The notes under the pieces were generated by a model. The model did no database searches. It was not told the DNA's origin and worked only from the letters and a program-made list of their open reading frames with translations. Source: DASQDN01 sp963833675 (GTDB lineage Bacteria > Acidobacteriota > Terriglobia > Bryobacterales > Bryobacteraceae). From it: DNA of 64,000 nt. The stretch covers positions 179,305 through 243,304 of the forward strand of contig CAWHYW010000013.1 of the NCBI GenBank assembly GCA_963833675.1. Direction: 5' to 3'. Of the stretch, positions 10,432 through 20,630 are shown piece after piece. The number at the start of each line of letters is the position of its first letter. Position 1 is the stretch's first letter. A program made the position numbers and the translations under genes.

Positions 10432-10876
10432 TGGTTGTAACCTCTACTGGTCGGAGCGACACTGCTCGCGCTTAGGCGGCTCGCCGAAGCGCAAGCCAGC
10501 GACAATCCGATATTCGCATTGTAATTGACCGTTTCCGGCCTTGATCAGAAGCTAGCGCACGTGAAAACAATCGGAGAGTGGTCGCTATCGCCAAGCGCTC
10601 CTGCCAAAGTGGACAAGTTTGTCACTTCGGCGGTGAGAGGAAGCATCGAGCCGGCGATGGCGTGGCACGATCCGTCCGCGCTCGATAAAACGTTGTCGGT
10701 TCTGTAAATCGACTTGACGGCGTCTGCTTTGATATTGAGATCTCCAACTAGAAGAGTATAGTTTCGTGTCCTGTCCGAGCGGCGCATGCCAGTAATAGAT
10801 GCGAAGAGTAGTACTGTTGTAGCTGACATCAACGGCTTTAGGCCGGCGGTGACCGAGCATATTCAGACGGAAACAC
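10432..10876. other. 445-base interval without a confident gene
   Basis: This stretch lies between the start of the cytochrome c gene and the end of the response-regulator gene. A 95-codon minus-strand frame (10545-10832) follows the response regulator in the same direction; its translation has no recognisable domain and only weak hydrophobicity at its start, so I cannot support it as a gene. The minus-strand promoter for the cytochrome c/PQQ dehydrogenase pair should lie in roughly 10440-10550. No repeat or strong hairpin was noticed. Confidence 0.4.
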
Positions 10877-11311
10877 TTATATATTTGGCAGGGCGACAAT
10901 ATCAAGCCAATATCTTGCGAGCGCTCCCACAGTTTCGTATGTGCTTTCCAGCGTGATCGGTTTCACGATAAATGAATTGGCCCCGCATTTGTATGCCCGA
11001 TCGATATCATTTCTAGCGCGTGAACTGCTCATCACGATCACGGGTTGGGAGCCCAATCCTTCATCGTTACGGATTCGCTGCAGTAAATCGAATCCGCTGG
11101 CAGGCCCAATGTTGAGATCGAGGACGACAATATCGAAGCCGAGAGCATCTTTGAAGCGATCGCGTCTTTCCAGCGCCTCGAGCCCTTCTTCCGTCGTCGC
11201 CACCCAATAGATACTCGCGCGAGGAGCAACTTCTTTCAAAGCGAGTTTAAAGAGGTTAGCCGCCTCGGGACTGTCATCGATCAGGAGAATATTAAACCGC
11301 TGAGGGTGCAT
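10877..11311 (-). CDS. Single-domain response regulator (Rcp1-like receiver)
   Basis: About 144 residues from ATG 11311 (a TTG at 11338 would add nine). It is one CheY-like receiver domain with no output domain: FNILLIDDSPEAANLF holds the acidic pair, IVVLDLNIG holds the phospho-acceptor Asp, VIVMSSSRARNDIDRAYKCGANSFIVKP holds the conserved Ser/Thr region and the Lys of the KP motif. The extended loop before the acceptor Asp and the NSFIVKPIT ending resemble the Rcp1 group, which works with bacteriophytochrome or hybrid kinases. No kinase gene is present in the window, so the partner must be elsewhere. The gene starts 55 bases after the end of the peptidase gene on the same strand. Confidence 0.85.
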   Translation of the reverse strand: MHPQRFNILLIDDSPEAANLFKLALKEVAPRASIYWVATTEEGLEALERRDRFKDALGFDIVVLDLNIGPASGFDLLQRIRNDEGLGSQPVIVMSSSRARNDIDRAYKCGANSFIVKPITLESTYETVGALARYWLDIVALPNI

Positions 11312-11366
11312 TTTGCCGACAAAGCGCCGCTTCGACAATGATAATCTCTATCAACCGAGCCGCCTT

Positions 11367-12547
11367 TCATTGCAGGCGGTTGTACTTTTTGAGTACATCG
11401 CGAAGCCGCTCGTGGGGCAGGGCGGTTACCGTGTGCCCGTTGGCGCCGGTCATTGTTTCGGCGCCGATCATGGCGTTGATGATGGCCTCCTCCGTCGCCT
11501 GCACGGTCGCTTCGAACACGGGATTCAGTCGGTCGTTAGGTTCCATCGTCACGTTTACTGCCTGATCTCCTGCCGCGGCGCGTGGATTGCCAGTCGAAAA
11601 CGCGATGAAGATATCTCCGGATCCATTGCCGGAAGTAGATCCGGTGCGTGCCAATCCCATAGTGGCTCGCCTCGCCAGTCTTTTGATCTGATGAGGCAGC
11701 AGAGGAGCGTCCGTGGCTACCACGATGATTATGGAACCTGTATCTTCTCGATAGGGATAGCGCAAACTCGCCTTAGGAGGACTCGCGTTCAGTTCCTGGC
11801 CCACGGGTAGTCCACCGATCCGCAACTGATTGCGGCTTCCACAATTGCATTGCACTAACACGCCGACGGTGTATCCACCTTGAGCCGCGGTGAGCTTTCT
11901 CGATGAGGAGCCTATTCCGCCCTTGAAGCCATAACAAATCATCCCGGTGCCGCCGCCCACGTTACCCTCAGGAACGGCGCCGGATGCAGCCGATTCCAAA
12001 GCTGCATCCACGTCCTCGGGCTTTACATGAAAGCCGTTGATATCGTTGAGGAACCCATCATAGGTCTCAGCCACGATGGGATAGGTGTAGAAACCGCCTG
12101 TGAAGGCGTTCGTGCCGGGCTTGCGCTTGTTCCTGACCAGCCAGTTCAGATAGGCATCGCGGACTACACCGACGCTATGGGTGTTCGTAATGAGCACCGG
12201 CCCGTCGAGAAAGCCCGATTCCTCCAGCCAGTGTGTTCCGGTCATGTCGCCGTTTCCGTTCTGAGAGAAAAAGCCGCCGAACACCGGATCGCTTGACGTT
12301 TTGCCGCGCGGCCAAACAGCCGTCACTCCAGTCCGAACGGACTCGCCGGAAATGGAGTCCGGTGTCCCACCTCAACACCCGGAACATCGGTGATGGCATT
12401 CAGGGCGCCGGGCGTACCTTCCAACGGAATGCCCAACTGCCGCGCTCGGGGCTTGGTTTGGGCGACCGTACAGATCGGAATACACAATACGAGCGCCAGC
12501 AAGCGGCACATCAACGTGTTCGGTCGATTCTTATCACGTGTTCTCAT
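11367..12547 (-). CDS. DmpA/P1-family aminopeptidase, exported (one frameshift)
   Basis: Two frames give about 393 residues of an N-terminal-nucleophile peptidase (family S58, L-aminopeptidase/D-esterase). The first part has a signal peptide (CRLLALVLCIPICTVAQ) and the family opening ARQLGIPLEGTPGALNAITDVPGVEVGH. After the frame change it continues TAVWPRGKTSSDPVFGGFF, GTHWLEESGFLDGPVLITNTHSVG, and NGSGDIFIAFSTGN, where the Gly-Ser bond is the expected autocleavage site that frees the nucleophile Ser. The frame changes near 12345-12360; restoring one base gives ISGESVRTGVTAVWPRG, the family consensus. The start ATG 12547 has GGGG seven bases upstream. Its 5' end overlaps the divergent padR gene antisense. 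Confidence 0.8.
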
Positions 12548-12854
12548 TGACCCCATATCATACACAGGCTGGCCGCGTCACATACGCCTCTTACAAGATA
12601 TTGAGGACCTGAGCAGCGGACGGGTGCGGTTAAGCACGGGAACGCTCTACGGCGCTCTCCGAAGGCTGCTTGCAGACCAATGGATTGAGCGGGTCGACAG
12701 CGGGGACACGTCTCGCGACAAGCAAACCTACCGCCTGACCGAGACGGGCCGGCGGCAACTGCGAACCGAGACGGAACGGCTTGAGGAATTGACGCAACTT
12801 GCCAGAACACGCAGAAGAACAGGAAGGCGCAAGTGGAATGAAGCAAGTATTTGA
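12516..12854 (+). CDS. PadR-family transcriptional regulator, N terminus damaged or uncertain
   Basis: About 112 residues from GTG 12516, a normal PadR length. The winged-helix core is clear: LLQDIEDLSSGRVRLSTGTLYGALRRLLADQWIE followed by the wing and a C-terminal helix (YRLTETGRRQLRTETERLEEL). The segment before it reads GWPRHIRLLQ where PadR proteins have PRHGYxxLQ, so two or so bases may be missing near 12577 and the first 25 residues may be misread. PadR regulators usually repress a neighbouring membrane or transport gene. In Acidobacteriota they commonly sit directly before ABC-permease or small membrane-associated genes, as here. Its 3' end overlaps the next gene by 17 bases, so the two are probably translated together. 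Confidence 0.7.
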   Translation: MFGRFLSRVLIDPISYTGWPRHIRLLQDIEDLSSGRVRLSTGTLYGALRRLLADQWIERVDSGDTSRDKQTYRLTETGRRQLRTETERLEELTQLARTRRRTGRRKWNEASI

Positions 12855-13257
12855 TTTCCTGCTTCGGTTGTACCCGGCCGAATACCGGGCGATGTTCGCC
12901 GACGAGATTCGTTCCGTCCTTCACAAGAGCAGGGAGGATCACCGTAAGAAAGGAACGTTGGCGTTCTTTGTGTTAGAGATTCGCGAGGCCCTGGGTCTAT
13001 TGATTGGACTTGGAAGAGAATGGATCGCGAGGCTGACCAGCGTCGAGATCTACCTCGGAGAAGAGGACGCAGGGATCGCTCACCAGATCGCTGAATGTGA
13101 GGGTCGAATCCGGTTCGTCACCGGCCGAATCGACAATGCGGTTGCAAATCACGACTTTGAAGGAGCTCGTTTTTATTCGACCGAAGAAGAAAAGGAGCGC
13201 GCAAGGCTGAAGCTTTTATGCGCCGGTTTACACGATTCAAAAGAGGGAGAGGCATGA
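12838..13257 (+). CDS. Small PadR-linked protein with UVR-like motif
   Basis: 139 residues from ATG 12838. The first 30 residues (FDFLLRLYPAEYRAMFADEIRSV) match the opening of the permease-like proteins that follow PadR genes in Acidobacteriota. A central hydrophobic stretch (residues 41-60) may be a membrane helix. The C-terminal part (residues about 98-126: IDNAVANHDFEGARFYSTEEE) looks like the UVR/ClpC-linker motif, a helical hairpin that binds partner proteins. It overlaps padR by 17 bases. Function is unknown; a PadR-controlled stress or membrane adaptor is a guess. Confidence 0.6.
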   Translation: MKQVFDFLLRLYPAEYRAMFADEIRSVLHKSREDHRKKGTLAFFVLEIREALGLLIGLGREWIARLTSVEIYLGEEDAGIAHQIAECEGRIRFVTGRIDNAVANHDFEGARFYSTEEEKERARLKLLCAGLHDSKEGEA

Positions 13258-13309
13258 AGACCGAGCAACGAGAGAAAAACAAAACAATTCTACTGACAGT
13301 GATGATCTT

Positions 13310-13827
13310 ATGGTCGGTAGCTCTGACAATGCTTGCGGTGGTGACACCGAGATTCCATTAACGCCTCCAAATTTGGACGGCGTGAAAGATGAATCATCCG
13401 ACCAAAAAAATCCCGCGCGGAAAAACCTTTCAAGACTTCTTGGCCTCGGGTTGATCACCTGGGCGGCCGACGAAGACTGCTCCCCAATCGGCACTTATGC
13501 GAGCGCCGGTAACCTTCCCCATAGGAAGCAAGTCCTCCACGCCAAACCAGAAGAGGCCAAGAAGTTCTATCTAACGATCACCGCTTTCACGATCTTAGCC
13601 GTGGGAATGAACTTATTCGGCTTCAATCCGATGAAGGCGCTCGTGTTTGCCGGGGTGTGCAGGGATTCTCGACGCCGCCGTTGCTGCTGCTGATTACGCT
13701 GATGACAAACAGTCGCGCAGTGATGGGAGAGCGCGTCAACGGCTTCTGGACGAACGTGCTTGGCTGGACGACCACGGCCGCGGTCTTTGCCGCCACGGTT
13801 GGGCTTATCTACACGTGGTTTGTCTGA
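13310..13827 (+). pseudogene. NRAMP-family metal transporter remnant (internal deletion plus frameshifts)
   Basis: Both ends of an NRAMP (Mn/Fe, MntH-like) transporter are present but the middle is missing. The N-terminal part reads LLGLGLITWAADEDCSPIGTYASAG, matching the conserved first helix GPGLITGAADDDPSGIGTYSQAG. About ten residues later the sequence is already that of the last helices: AVGMNLFGFNPMKALVFAG, then after a one-base frame change near 13660 QGFSTPPLLLLITLMTNSRAVMG and the terminal GLIYTWFV. Most of the roughly 400-residue family length is therefore gone. A second frame break near 13440 separates an upstream MNHPTKKIPRGKTFQDFLAS (ATG 13390), a plausible original N terminus. 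The transport core is lost, so this cannot be functional. Confidence 0.75.
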
Positions 13828-13841
13828 TCTGGTTTGTGTGA

Positions 13842-15655
13842 TCAGCGGTAAGCCGCAGCCTGAATCGAGTAAAGCTCTGAGTATTGGCCACCCTTGGCCA
13901 TCAGCTCGTCGTGCGATCCTGCCTCGACCACTCGAGCCCCGTCGAGCACCACGATTAAATCGGCCATCCGAACCGTCGAGAATCGATGAGAAACAAGGAT
14001 CGTGATACGGTTGCCTGCGCCTGTTCCGCGAACGGCTGCGGCATACTTTTCAAACAGTGCGTGCTCCGTCTCCGCATCCAGAGCCGCGGTCGGTTCATCC
14101 AGAATCAGCAGCAACGGCTCATCGCGCATGAAGCCGCGCGCCAGCGCCAGCTTCTGCCACTGTCCAAACGACAGCTCCTCTCCATTCGGCCATGTCGGAC
14201 CAAGCTGCGTTTGCAGCCCTGACTTCAGACGCGAGACAACGTCTCCGGCGCCTGCGCGATCGACAGCTGCAATCACTGCCGGTTCATCGTCGATCCGAAC
14301 GACGTCGCCCAAACCTACCGTATGCCTCGCGACGGAATTCGAACCGGAAAAAATCCTGGAACGCGCCTGCCAAACGCGCTCGCCATCGCTCGGCTGGGAT
14401 GCGCGACAGCGGCGTATCGTCTACCAGGATCGAACCGGATGTGGGTTCATACATCTTGGCGAGGAGCTTCACCAACGTTGTCTTCCCCGCGCCGTTCTCG
14501 CCGACGATTGCGACCACCGCGCCTGCGGGAAAGCTGAGCGACACATCATCGAGTACAACGCGTGACGTTCCGGGATAGGCGAAGGATACGTGATCGAAAC
14601 GAATGCCGCGATGCAGCACGCTCGGTGCCTCCAGGTCGCCGGACGCCGTTACAGACGCGGCGTAATCTTCCAGCCAGGCGAGCCGCCGCGAGCCGTCCAT
14701 CCAGAATCCCCGCAGGAATCCGATCTCGCCGACCGTAGCGCCAATGTATGCGGAAAGCCGCGCGCCGGCGGCAAGCACCAGCAGCACCTGGCCGGCAGGC
14801 GCGCGCAGTCCGGAGGACACGAACACGACCGCGCCGACATACCCCAAACCGAATATCGCCCATGCCAACGCGTGCCACATTGCCGAGCCCCAGCGGGCAG
14901 CGGCTACCGGTCCGTACCAGCTCTCCCATGCAGCTCGGCGGTCTGCAATCAGTTGCTCGCCGATGCCCGTGACCCGGACTTCCTTTCCGGGCGGCGCGGT
15001 GGTAGCGATGTTGAACAGATGGCGTGCCAGCCGGTTGGCCTGCGCCCCGCGCTCCTGCGCCGTTCTCTCGACCTCCGGGCCGCCAGGTCGACGTCAGAAC
15101 GGTTGGGATGGCGAATACCGCGAGCAGAAGAAGGGCCGGATGAATCGACACCAGCAGCGCCATCGTCACGCCCAGCCGCAAAATCCATCCGAGCGTGGAA
15201 AACAGCGACATGTACATGTGGTCGAGCACGAACACCTGATTGCGGAGCATCGACAGCCGGTCGAGATACTCCGGGCGTTCCTGATGCGCGATCGTGACGA
15301 TCGACGCCTGCAGCCGCGCGACGTGCGACTCGAGCGCGATAGTCACTTTGTCGCGGAAACGGCGCTGCAAACGCGTGCTGACCGTGCGCAGAAACCAGGT
15401 CGCGGCCGCCGACACGCCCAGCCCGATCGCCGCGCCTTGCACCAGGCCGGGCCTATGCTCGATGACTCCTTCGCCCAGAAGCATCAGCCACAACGCCAGA
15501 AGGGCATCGGGCAGCGCCGCGAGTTGCGACAGTACGAATGCCACCAGCATCAATCGCGGCTCGTGCCGATACCCGAGCTTGCACAACCGCCACATCGACG
15601 AGAGTGTCGGAGGAAGCGGCTCGATCGTGTTCTTCCGGTCAGGAGAGGACGTCAT
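13842..15655 (-). CDS. ABC exporter half-subunit B (TM domain plus ATPase; two frameshifts)
   Basis: About 604 codons in three frames. Residues 1-190 are membrane helices (RLMLVAFVLSQLAALPDALLAL, then a domain with FSTLGWILRLGVTMALLVSI). After a frame change near 15085 comes GLGYVGAVVFVSSGLRAPAG, followed by the ATPase: IRFDHVSFAYPGTSRVVL, Walker A GENGAGKTT, a second shift near 14320, signature LSFGQWQK, Walker B LLLILDEPTAALD and the H-loop VSHRFSTV. The signature LSFGQ replaces the usual LSGGQ, whereas the partner subunit keeps LSGGQ; this asymmetry is typical of heterodimeric exporters with one degenerate site. The start ATG 15655 overlaps the stop of the upstream subunit (ATGA). Substrate unknown. 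Confidence 0.75.
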
Positions 15656-17451
15656 AGGTTGTTGCCCTCCTCATCCGGAACATTGAAGCGTTGCGCCTGC
15701 AGCTCGAACATTGTCCGGTAGCGTCCGTTCCGCGCCATCAGCTCGTCATGCGTGCCGAGCTCGATCACCCGGCCGTGTTCGAGCACGCAGATACGATCCG
15801 CATGGCGAACGGTGGAGAAACGATGCGAGATCAGAATCGTCGTGCAATGCCGCGTCGCCGCAAGCAGGCGATCGAAGATCTCTGCCTCGCCCCGCACGTC
15901 GAGCTGTGCGGTTGGCTCATCGAGCAGCACGACTCCGGCGCCCGAGCAACCGATGTCAACGCGCGGGCCAGGGCGACACGCTGCCATTGTCCGCCCGAAA
16001 GATCGGTGCCTCCTTCGTAGCCACGCGCCAATACGGTATCTAGAGAGGCGAGATTCGCGGCGCCGGCCGATTCGAGCGCAGCGTTTATCACGTTATCTGG
16101 CGCGCCTGCCGGCGCAACGTTGTCTCGCAAAGGTAACTCCAGGCGCATGAAGTCCTGGAATACCGCCGTAACCCGCGATCGCCACGATGCGAGATCGAAC
16201 TCACGGATGTCAACGCCGTCGACCTCGATTGCGCCGGATTGCGGATCGTACAACCTGCATAGCAATTTAGCGATCGTCGTTTTGCCCGCGCCGTTTTGTC
16301 CCACAATGGCGAGGGATGACCCGGCCGGAATCGTGAGATCGAAATGCTCGAGCACGTGTCGCTTGCGCGCCTGGATATGCGAACGTCACATCGCGGAGGC
16401 GGATCTCGCGCGCGGGCACTCGCGTCCGCCTTTCGCTTGCCGGAACTAAGCGCGCCGGCCGGACGCATCGCCTCTTCGAGTCGGAGCACCGCTGCGACTG
16501 GGGCCGACGCTCCATCCAGCGCCCAACTGAATCCCCCGAAAGCGATCATCGATACGCCGATCGCGCTCTGCACGTAGACAACGACCTCGCCGAGACTGAT
16601 GCGGCCACTGGCAGCGGCGCTCGCCAGAACCCAAAACACCATCACATTTGCAGAGACGACCAGCAGCATACTCCCGATCACAGGACGCTCACGCAAACGC
16701 GTGGCTGCATATTGAAGTTCGTGCAGGCGGGTGCGTCTTGCCCGGAAACGGTCGATTGTCCAGCCTGCCAGGCCGAACAGCCGCAGTTCCTTGCTCGCGG
16801 GCGGTTCAACCGCCAGACGGTAAGCGTAGTCGGCATCCCGCTGCGCGCCGCGTACCTCCTCGGTATTGCGATCGCGCCAGACTGCGCTCTCACGCAAGAG
16901 CCAGTGCGTGGCCAGCCATGCGCCCGCAAGAACGATCGGCGCCCACCAGGAATATCTCGCGAGGACCACTGCGCAGGCCAGGCCGCCGATCATCTCGACC
17001 ATGCCGTTGGCGATGAAATCCATCGAGATGGACAGCGGCGGCCCGGTCATTCCGAGGTCGAAATCCCTCGCGACGGTCAGGTCGCTCGTGAGCGCTGGAT
17101 CTTCCAGGTGTCCCACTCCCGGCGGCCGCACGCAGGCTTCCGTGAGCCTGTCATAAAGCCACGCCGCAGCGCGATCGCCGAGGTTGGTGCTCAGCACCTG
17201 GTGGATCGGGCTGAGCACCTGGAGCAACACAAAAATCGCGCCTGCGATCGTCAGCGGACGGGCGAGCGGCTCGCCGCGTTCGCACCGCGCCCACCAGCAC
17301 GCCCATCGCAATCGCGAACGCCGCCGGGAGAGTTCCCCTCAAGCAGAAGCGCCGTCCACCATGACGCGGCCAGCAGAGGATCGGCCTTCGGCAGAATGCT
17401 GAAGAACTTCCATTCCTTGCGCTCGGTAAGCTGTCGCAGCACTACCCGCAT
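15652..17451 (-). pseudogene. ABC exporter half-subunit A (TM domain plus ATPase; several frameshifts)
   Basis: About 600 codons, with membrane helices first (LTIAGAIFVLLQVLSPIHQVL, GLACAVVLARYSWWAPIVLAGAW, PVIGSMLLVVSANVMVFWVLAS), then the ATPase with ITFxYPG-type opening (REIRLRDVTFAYPGAQATR), Walker A GQNGAGKTT, signature LSGGQWQRVALARAL, Walker B VVLLDEPTAQLD and H-loop ISHRFSTVRHAD. Frame changes occur near 17330, 17285, 16440, 16365 and 15975. All parts of the family are present in order, so the breaks are either sequence errors or very recent decay. It is followed by subunit B in an ATGA overlap, so the two form a heterodimeric exporter operon. The start ATG 17451 was chosen because upstream candidates are TTG. 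Confidence 0.7.
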
Positions 17452-17587
17452 TCTGCCACAGATCAGACGGTCTAAATAGATATCGAACAATCGTTTACGA
17501 ACATAAGTGAATGTATATGTTACTTGAAGTCAATTAGCTCGTGTTTGACGCAACTGCCAAATGACAGTATACTTCTAAACATTCAGC

Positions 17588-18937
17588 ATGGTTAACTCAT
17601 GGCACGGTATTGCGTTTAAGCTGTTACTCTTTGCGTGCCTTACATGCCCTGCTCACTCCCAAACAGACGCCGATCGCGAGCGTCGTCTGGCCGAGCTCGA
17701 ACGAAAGATTCGGATTCTTGAGCCATCCTTTGCCTCGACCGGTACCTTCGATGACCGGCTCGCAATTGCGGAACGAAAGATTGACGAGCTTCTGAACAGA
17801 GAGAAACGCGTTGAGGTAGCCGCCGCTCCCGCGCCCGCGCGCTGCGCCGCTACAGCCGGTTTCCATCTCCGGCGATTACCAGAGTTCCGGTGATGGCGAG
17901 ACCCGGCTGCCCGTTAGCGGATACATGGATGCGCACTTCAATAAGAATGCGGGTGAGCCCGGTAAGGCCGATTTTCATCGCTTCGTGTTGCTGTTCGGCC
18001 ACAGCTTCTCGGACCGTATCAAGTTCTGGAGCGAGCTGGAGCTGGAGCACGCGCTTGTTGAAGGCGGAGAGGAAAAAGGAGAGGTCGCATTGGAGCAGGC
18101 CTATCTCGACTTCCTCCTCAAGCCGTGGATTAACTTCCGCGCCGGCATGGTCCTGACTCCCATGGGCATCGTCAATGAACGTCACGAACCGCCATCGTTC
18201 AATGGCGTCGAGCGGCCGTTTGTCGAGACGCTGATTATTCCGACGACGTGGCGCGAAATGGGCATGGGTTTTACGGGAGACCTCGGACGAGGGTTGCGCT
18301 ATCGGACATATATGCTGTCAGCGCTGGACCCACTCGGATTCAATGCCGAGACCGGCATTGCGGAGGGCCGCCGATCCGGCTTCGATGCGTCGTTCCGAAA
18401 TCCCGCCTATGCCGGCCGTTTGGAGTACGCAGGACTTCGCAGACTGACTCTGGGTCTCAGCGGATACACTGGCGTCTCGAGCACGGATTTGATAGCGTGA
18501 CACCGCGTGTGAGCATTGCTTCCTTTGATGGCCGGTATAGTTTTCGGCGCTTCGATTTTCGTGGGCTCTTTGCCAATACATGGGTTTCACGTTCGGCGGA
18601 ACTGAATACGGCGATCGAGCGCCGCCTCGGGGCAAACCCGAATGTGGCCCGGATGATGCAGGGTTATTATTTCGAACCGGCCTTCCACTTGCTCCCGAAG
18701 CGCATGCGGAATGACGTCATCGTATTCACGCGATATGAGAAGTACAACACGCAGTACCGGATGGCGCGTGGCTTCGTCCCGCTGTCCGAGTTTGACCGGT
18801 CGTCCGTCGTCACCGGTGTGACATACAAACCGAACGCCGATGTCGCAATCAAATTCGACTACGTGTTCAATCGCAATGCGAGCTCGGTTGTACGCCCGCT
18901 CGACGCTCTGAATCTTGGGTTTGGATGGTGGTTCTGA
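17588..18937 (+). CDS. Outer-membrane porin with N-terminal coiled coil (two frameshifts)
   Basis: About 449 codons in three frame segments with no net change in length. The N terminus has a signal peptide (FKLLLFACLTCPAHS) and a coiled coil (DADRERRLAELERKIRILE, then DDRLAIAERKIDELLNRE), as in trimeric OprP/OprO-like phosphate-selective porins. After a break in the GC repeat near 17840 comes the barrel: VSGYMDAHFNKNAG, FHRFVLLFGHSFSDRIKFWSELELEH, LKPWINFRAGMVLTPMGIVNERHEPPSF, and after a second break near 18488 the last strands (FTRYEKYNTQYRM, LNLGFGWWF). It probably forms a channel; the ligand is unknown. Its stop overlaps the ATG of the cupredoxin gene (TGATG). Confidence 0.75.
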
Positions 18938-19281
18938 TGAAAGCTCTCGCCTGGATCTTGCTGTGCGCAGCGGTGTTTGCGGATGACACCGCTGGAAAGC
19001 CCGATAAAGTGGTGAATATCAGCGCGGAACGGTTCACGTTTTCCCCTTCGAAGATCAAATTGAAACAGGGAACCGTCGTCGAGTTCGTCGTTACGAGTGA
19101 GGACACCGACCACGGTTTCCGCATCCCGAAAGCGAATATCGACGCGGCGATTCCTCAGCAAGGCAAAGGCGAACTGCGCATTCGCTTCATCGCCAAAGAG
19201 AAGGGCGTCTACCCGTTCGAATGCTCGCGAGCGTGCGGCGCCGGCCACAACCTGATGCGCGGAACCATCATCGTGGAGTGA
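18937..19281 (+). CDS. Exported CuA-type cupredoxin (cytochrome oxidase subunit II-like, no membrane helix)
   Basis: 114 residues from ATG 18937, which overlaps the porin stop. Signal peptide MKALAWILLCAAVFA, then a single cupredoxin domain. The copper ligands are those of a CuA centre: H59 in DTDHGF, and C96-x3-C100-x3-H104-x2-M107 in CSRACGAGHNLM. In cytochrome oxidase subunit II this domain is anchored by two membrane helices; here it is a stand-alone periplasmic protein, so it is more likely an electron shuttle or copper carrier than part of an oxidase. The genes on both sides (porin, di-haem oxidoreductase) are in the same operon, which suggests electron transfer to or from the haem protein. 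Confidence 0.85.
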   Translation: MKALAWILLCAAVFADDTAGKPDKVVNISAERFTFSPSKIKLKQGTVVEFVVTSEDTDHGFRIPKANIDAAIPQQGKGELRIRFIAKEKGVYPFECSRACGAGHNLMRGTIIVE

Positions 19282-19285
19282 TCGG

Positions 19286-20459
19286 ATGAACCGCCCTCTT
19301 CTTCAACTCGCTGCGTCGAGCATCATCGGTCTGACGATCGCGGCCTTAGCCCAGCAACCTGTAATTCCGGGCGCTCCACTGGCGGGTCTTACTTCTCGCG
19401 AACTCGAGTTGTTTCGTCTGGGCCGTGAAGACTTTCTTGAAGTAGAAAGCCCTGACGAAGGACTCGGGGCCGATGTTCAACGGAAATTCGTGTGCGCAGT
19501 GCCATAACATTCCCGCCATCGGTGGTACCGGCACGATGGTCGAGATTCGCGCCGGTTACAGAGACGAGAGCGGACAATTCCACGCGCCGCCCGGCGGCAC
19601 GCTCATGCACTTGTTTTCAGTTCCTCCGCACGATTGCCAGGTCTCGGTTTACGAAGAAGCGAATGTCGTTGCGCACAGGATCTCGATTCCACTGTTTGGC
19701 GCGGGTCTCGTCGAAGCCATCCCGGATGAGGCGATTCTTGCATTGGAGGATCCCGACGATAAAAACGGCGACGGCATCCGGGGCAGGGCAGCGATTGTCG
19801 AAGACGTAGCGACAGGCAGGAAGCGCGTCGGTAGGTTCGGATGGAAGGCGCAGCAGGCGACGCTGCTCGCCTTCGTCGCAGACGCTTATATCAATGAGAT
19901 GGGCATCACAAACGACCTGTTTCCATCAGAGTCGTACGGCAACATCAAAGAAGAAAAGCTTTCTACCTGCCGCGCAGTGCAGCGCCTCGAAGATGTCCGT
20001 AATCAACGGACTGGACTGCGGGGCATTGATGATTTCGAAAACTTCGCAAAATTCCTGGCGCCTCCCGCTCGCGGACCGGTAACTGCTGCCGTCAGTCGCG
20101 GTGAATCGGTTTTCAGCGAAATTGGCTGCGCTTCGTGTCATGTTCCCCAACTGACCACCGGGCGCAGCGAGAACCCTCTGTTTGACCAAAAGCCGGTAGC
20201 CCTGTTCTCGGACCTGTTGCTGCACGATATCGGTACCGGCGATGGAATCGAACAAGCGGCCGCGAGGGAGAATGAGATCCGAACTCCATCGCTATGGGGA
20301 CTTCGATTCCGCCGCCCGTTGCTCCACGACGGCTCGGCTCCGAATATTGATCAGGCGATTGAGAGGCATCGGTCAGAGGCCGAAAGAGTAACGGGTCGAT
20401 ACTCACGGTTGAGCTCGCCTGAGAAGGCCGACCTGCTTGCATTCCTGAAATCGCTCTGA
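19286..20459 (+). CDS. Di-haem thiol-oxidoreductase-like protein (DUF1111; one frameshift)
   Basis: About 390 codons in two frames. The first has a signal peptide (MNRPLLQLAASSIIGLTIAALAQ) and LTSRELELFRLGREDFLEVES; the second continues GPMFNGNSCAQCHNIPAIGGTG with the first haem site CAQCH, and has a second site in GCASCHVPQLTTG. The family (DUF1111, COG3488) belongs with di-haem peroxidase/MauG-like proteins and is often annotated thiol oxidoreductase; its physiological reaction is not established. The frame break near 19465 is an extra G in a run of four; removing it gives DEGLGPMFNGN. The gene follows the cupredoxin by four bases and ends the operon. Confidence 0.8.
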
Positions 20460-20630
20460 TCTCACCGCCTCAGCGTCGGAGCACGCTGCTCGGTAGTTGT
20501 CTCATTCCCGTCATCTCGACGCGAGCGGTGGCGTGAGCGTTTCTACAAGACTGATGTACCAGACGCGAGAGTGAGACTGCCGTCGGGATTAGGATGAACT
20601 GTGGTGCTACCAACATCCTACAGGTGATAA

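Noticed and set aside
10545..10832. 95-codon minus-strand frame after the response regulator
   Set aside because: No recognisable domain, no convincing start; kept only as part of the interval note.
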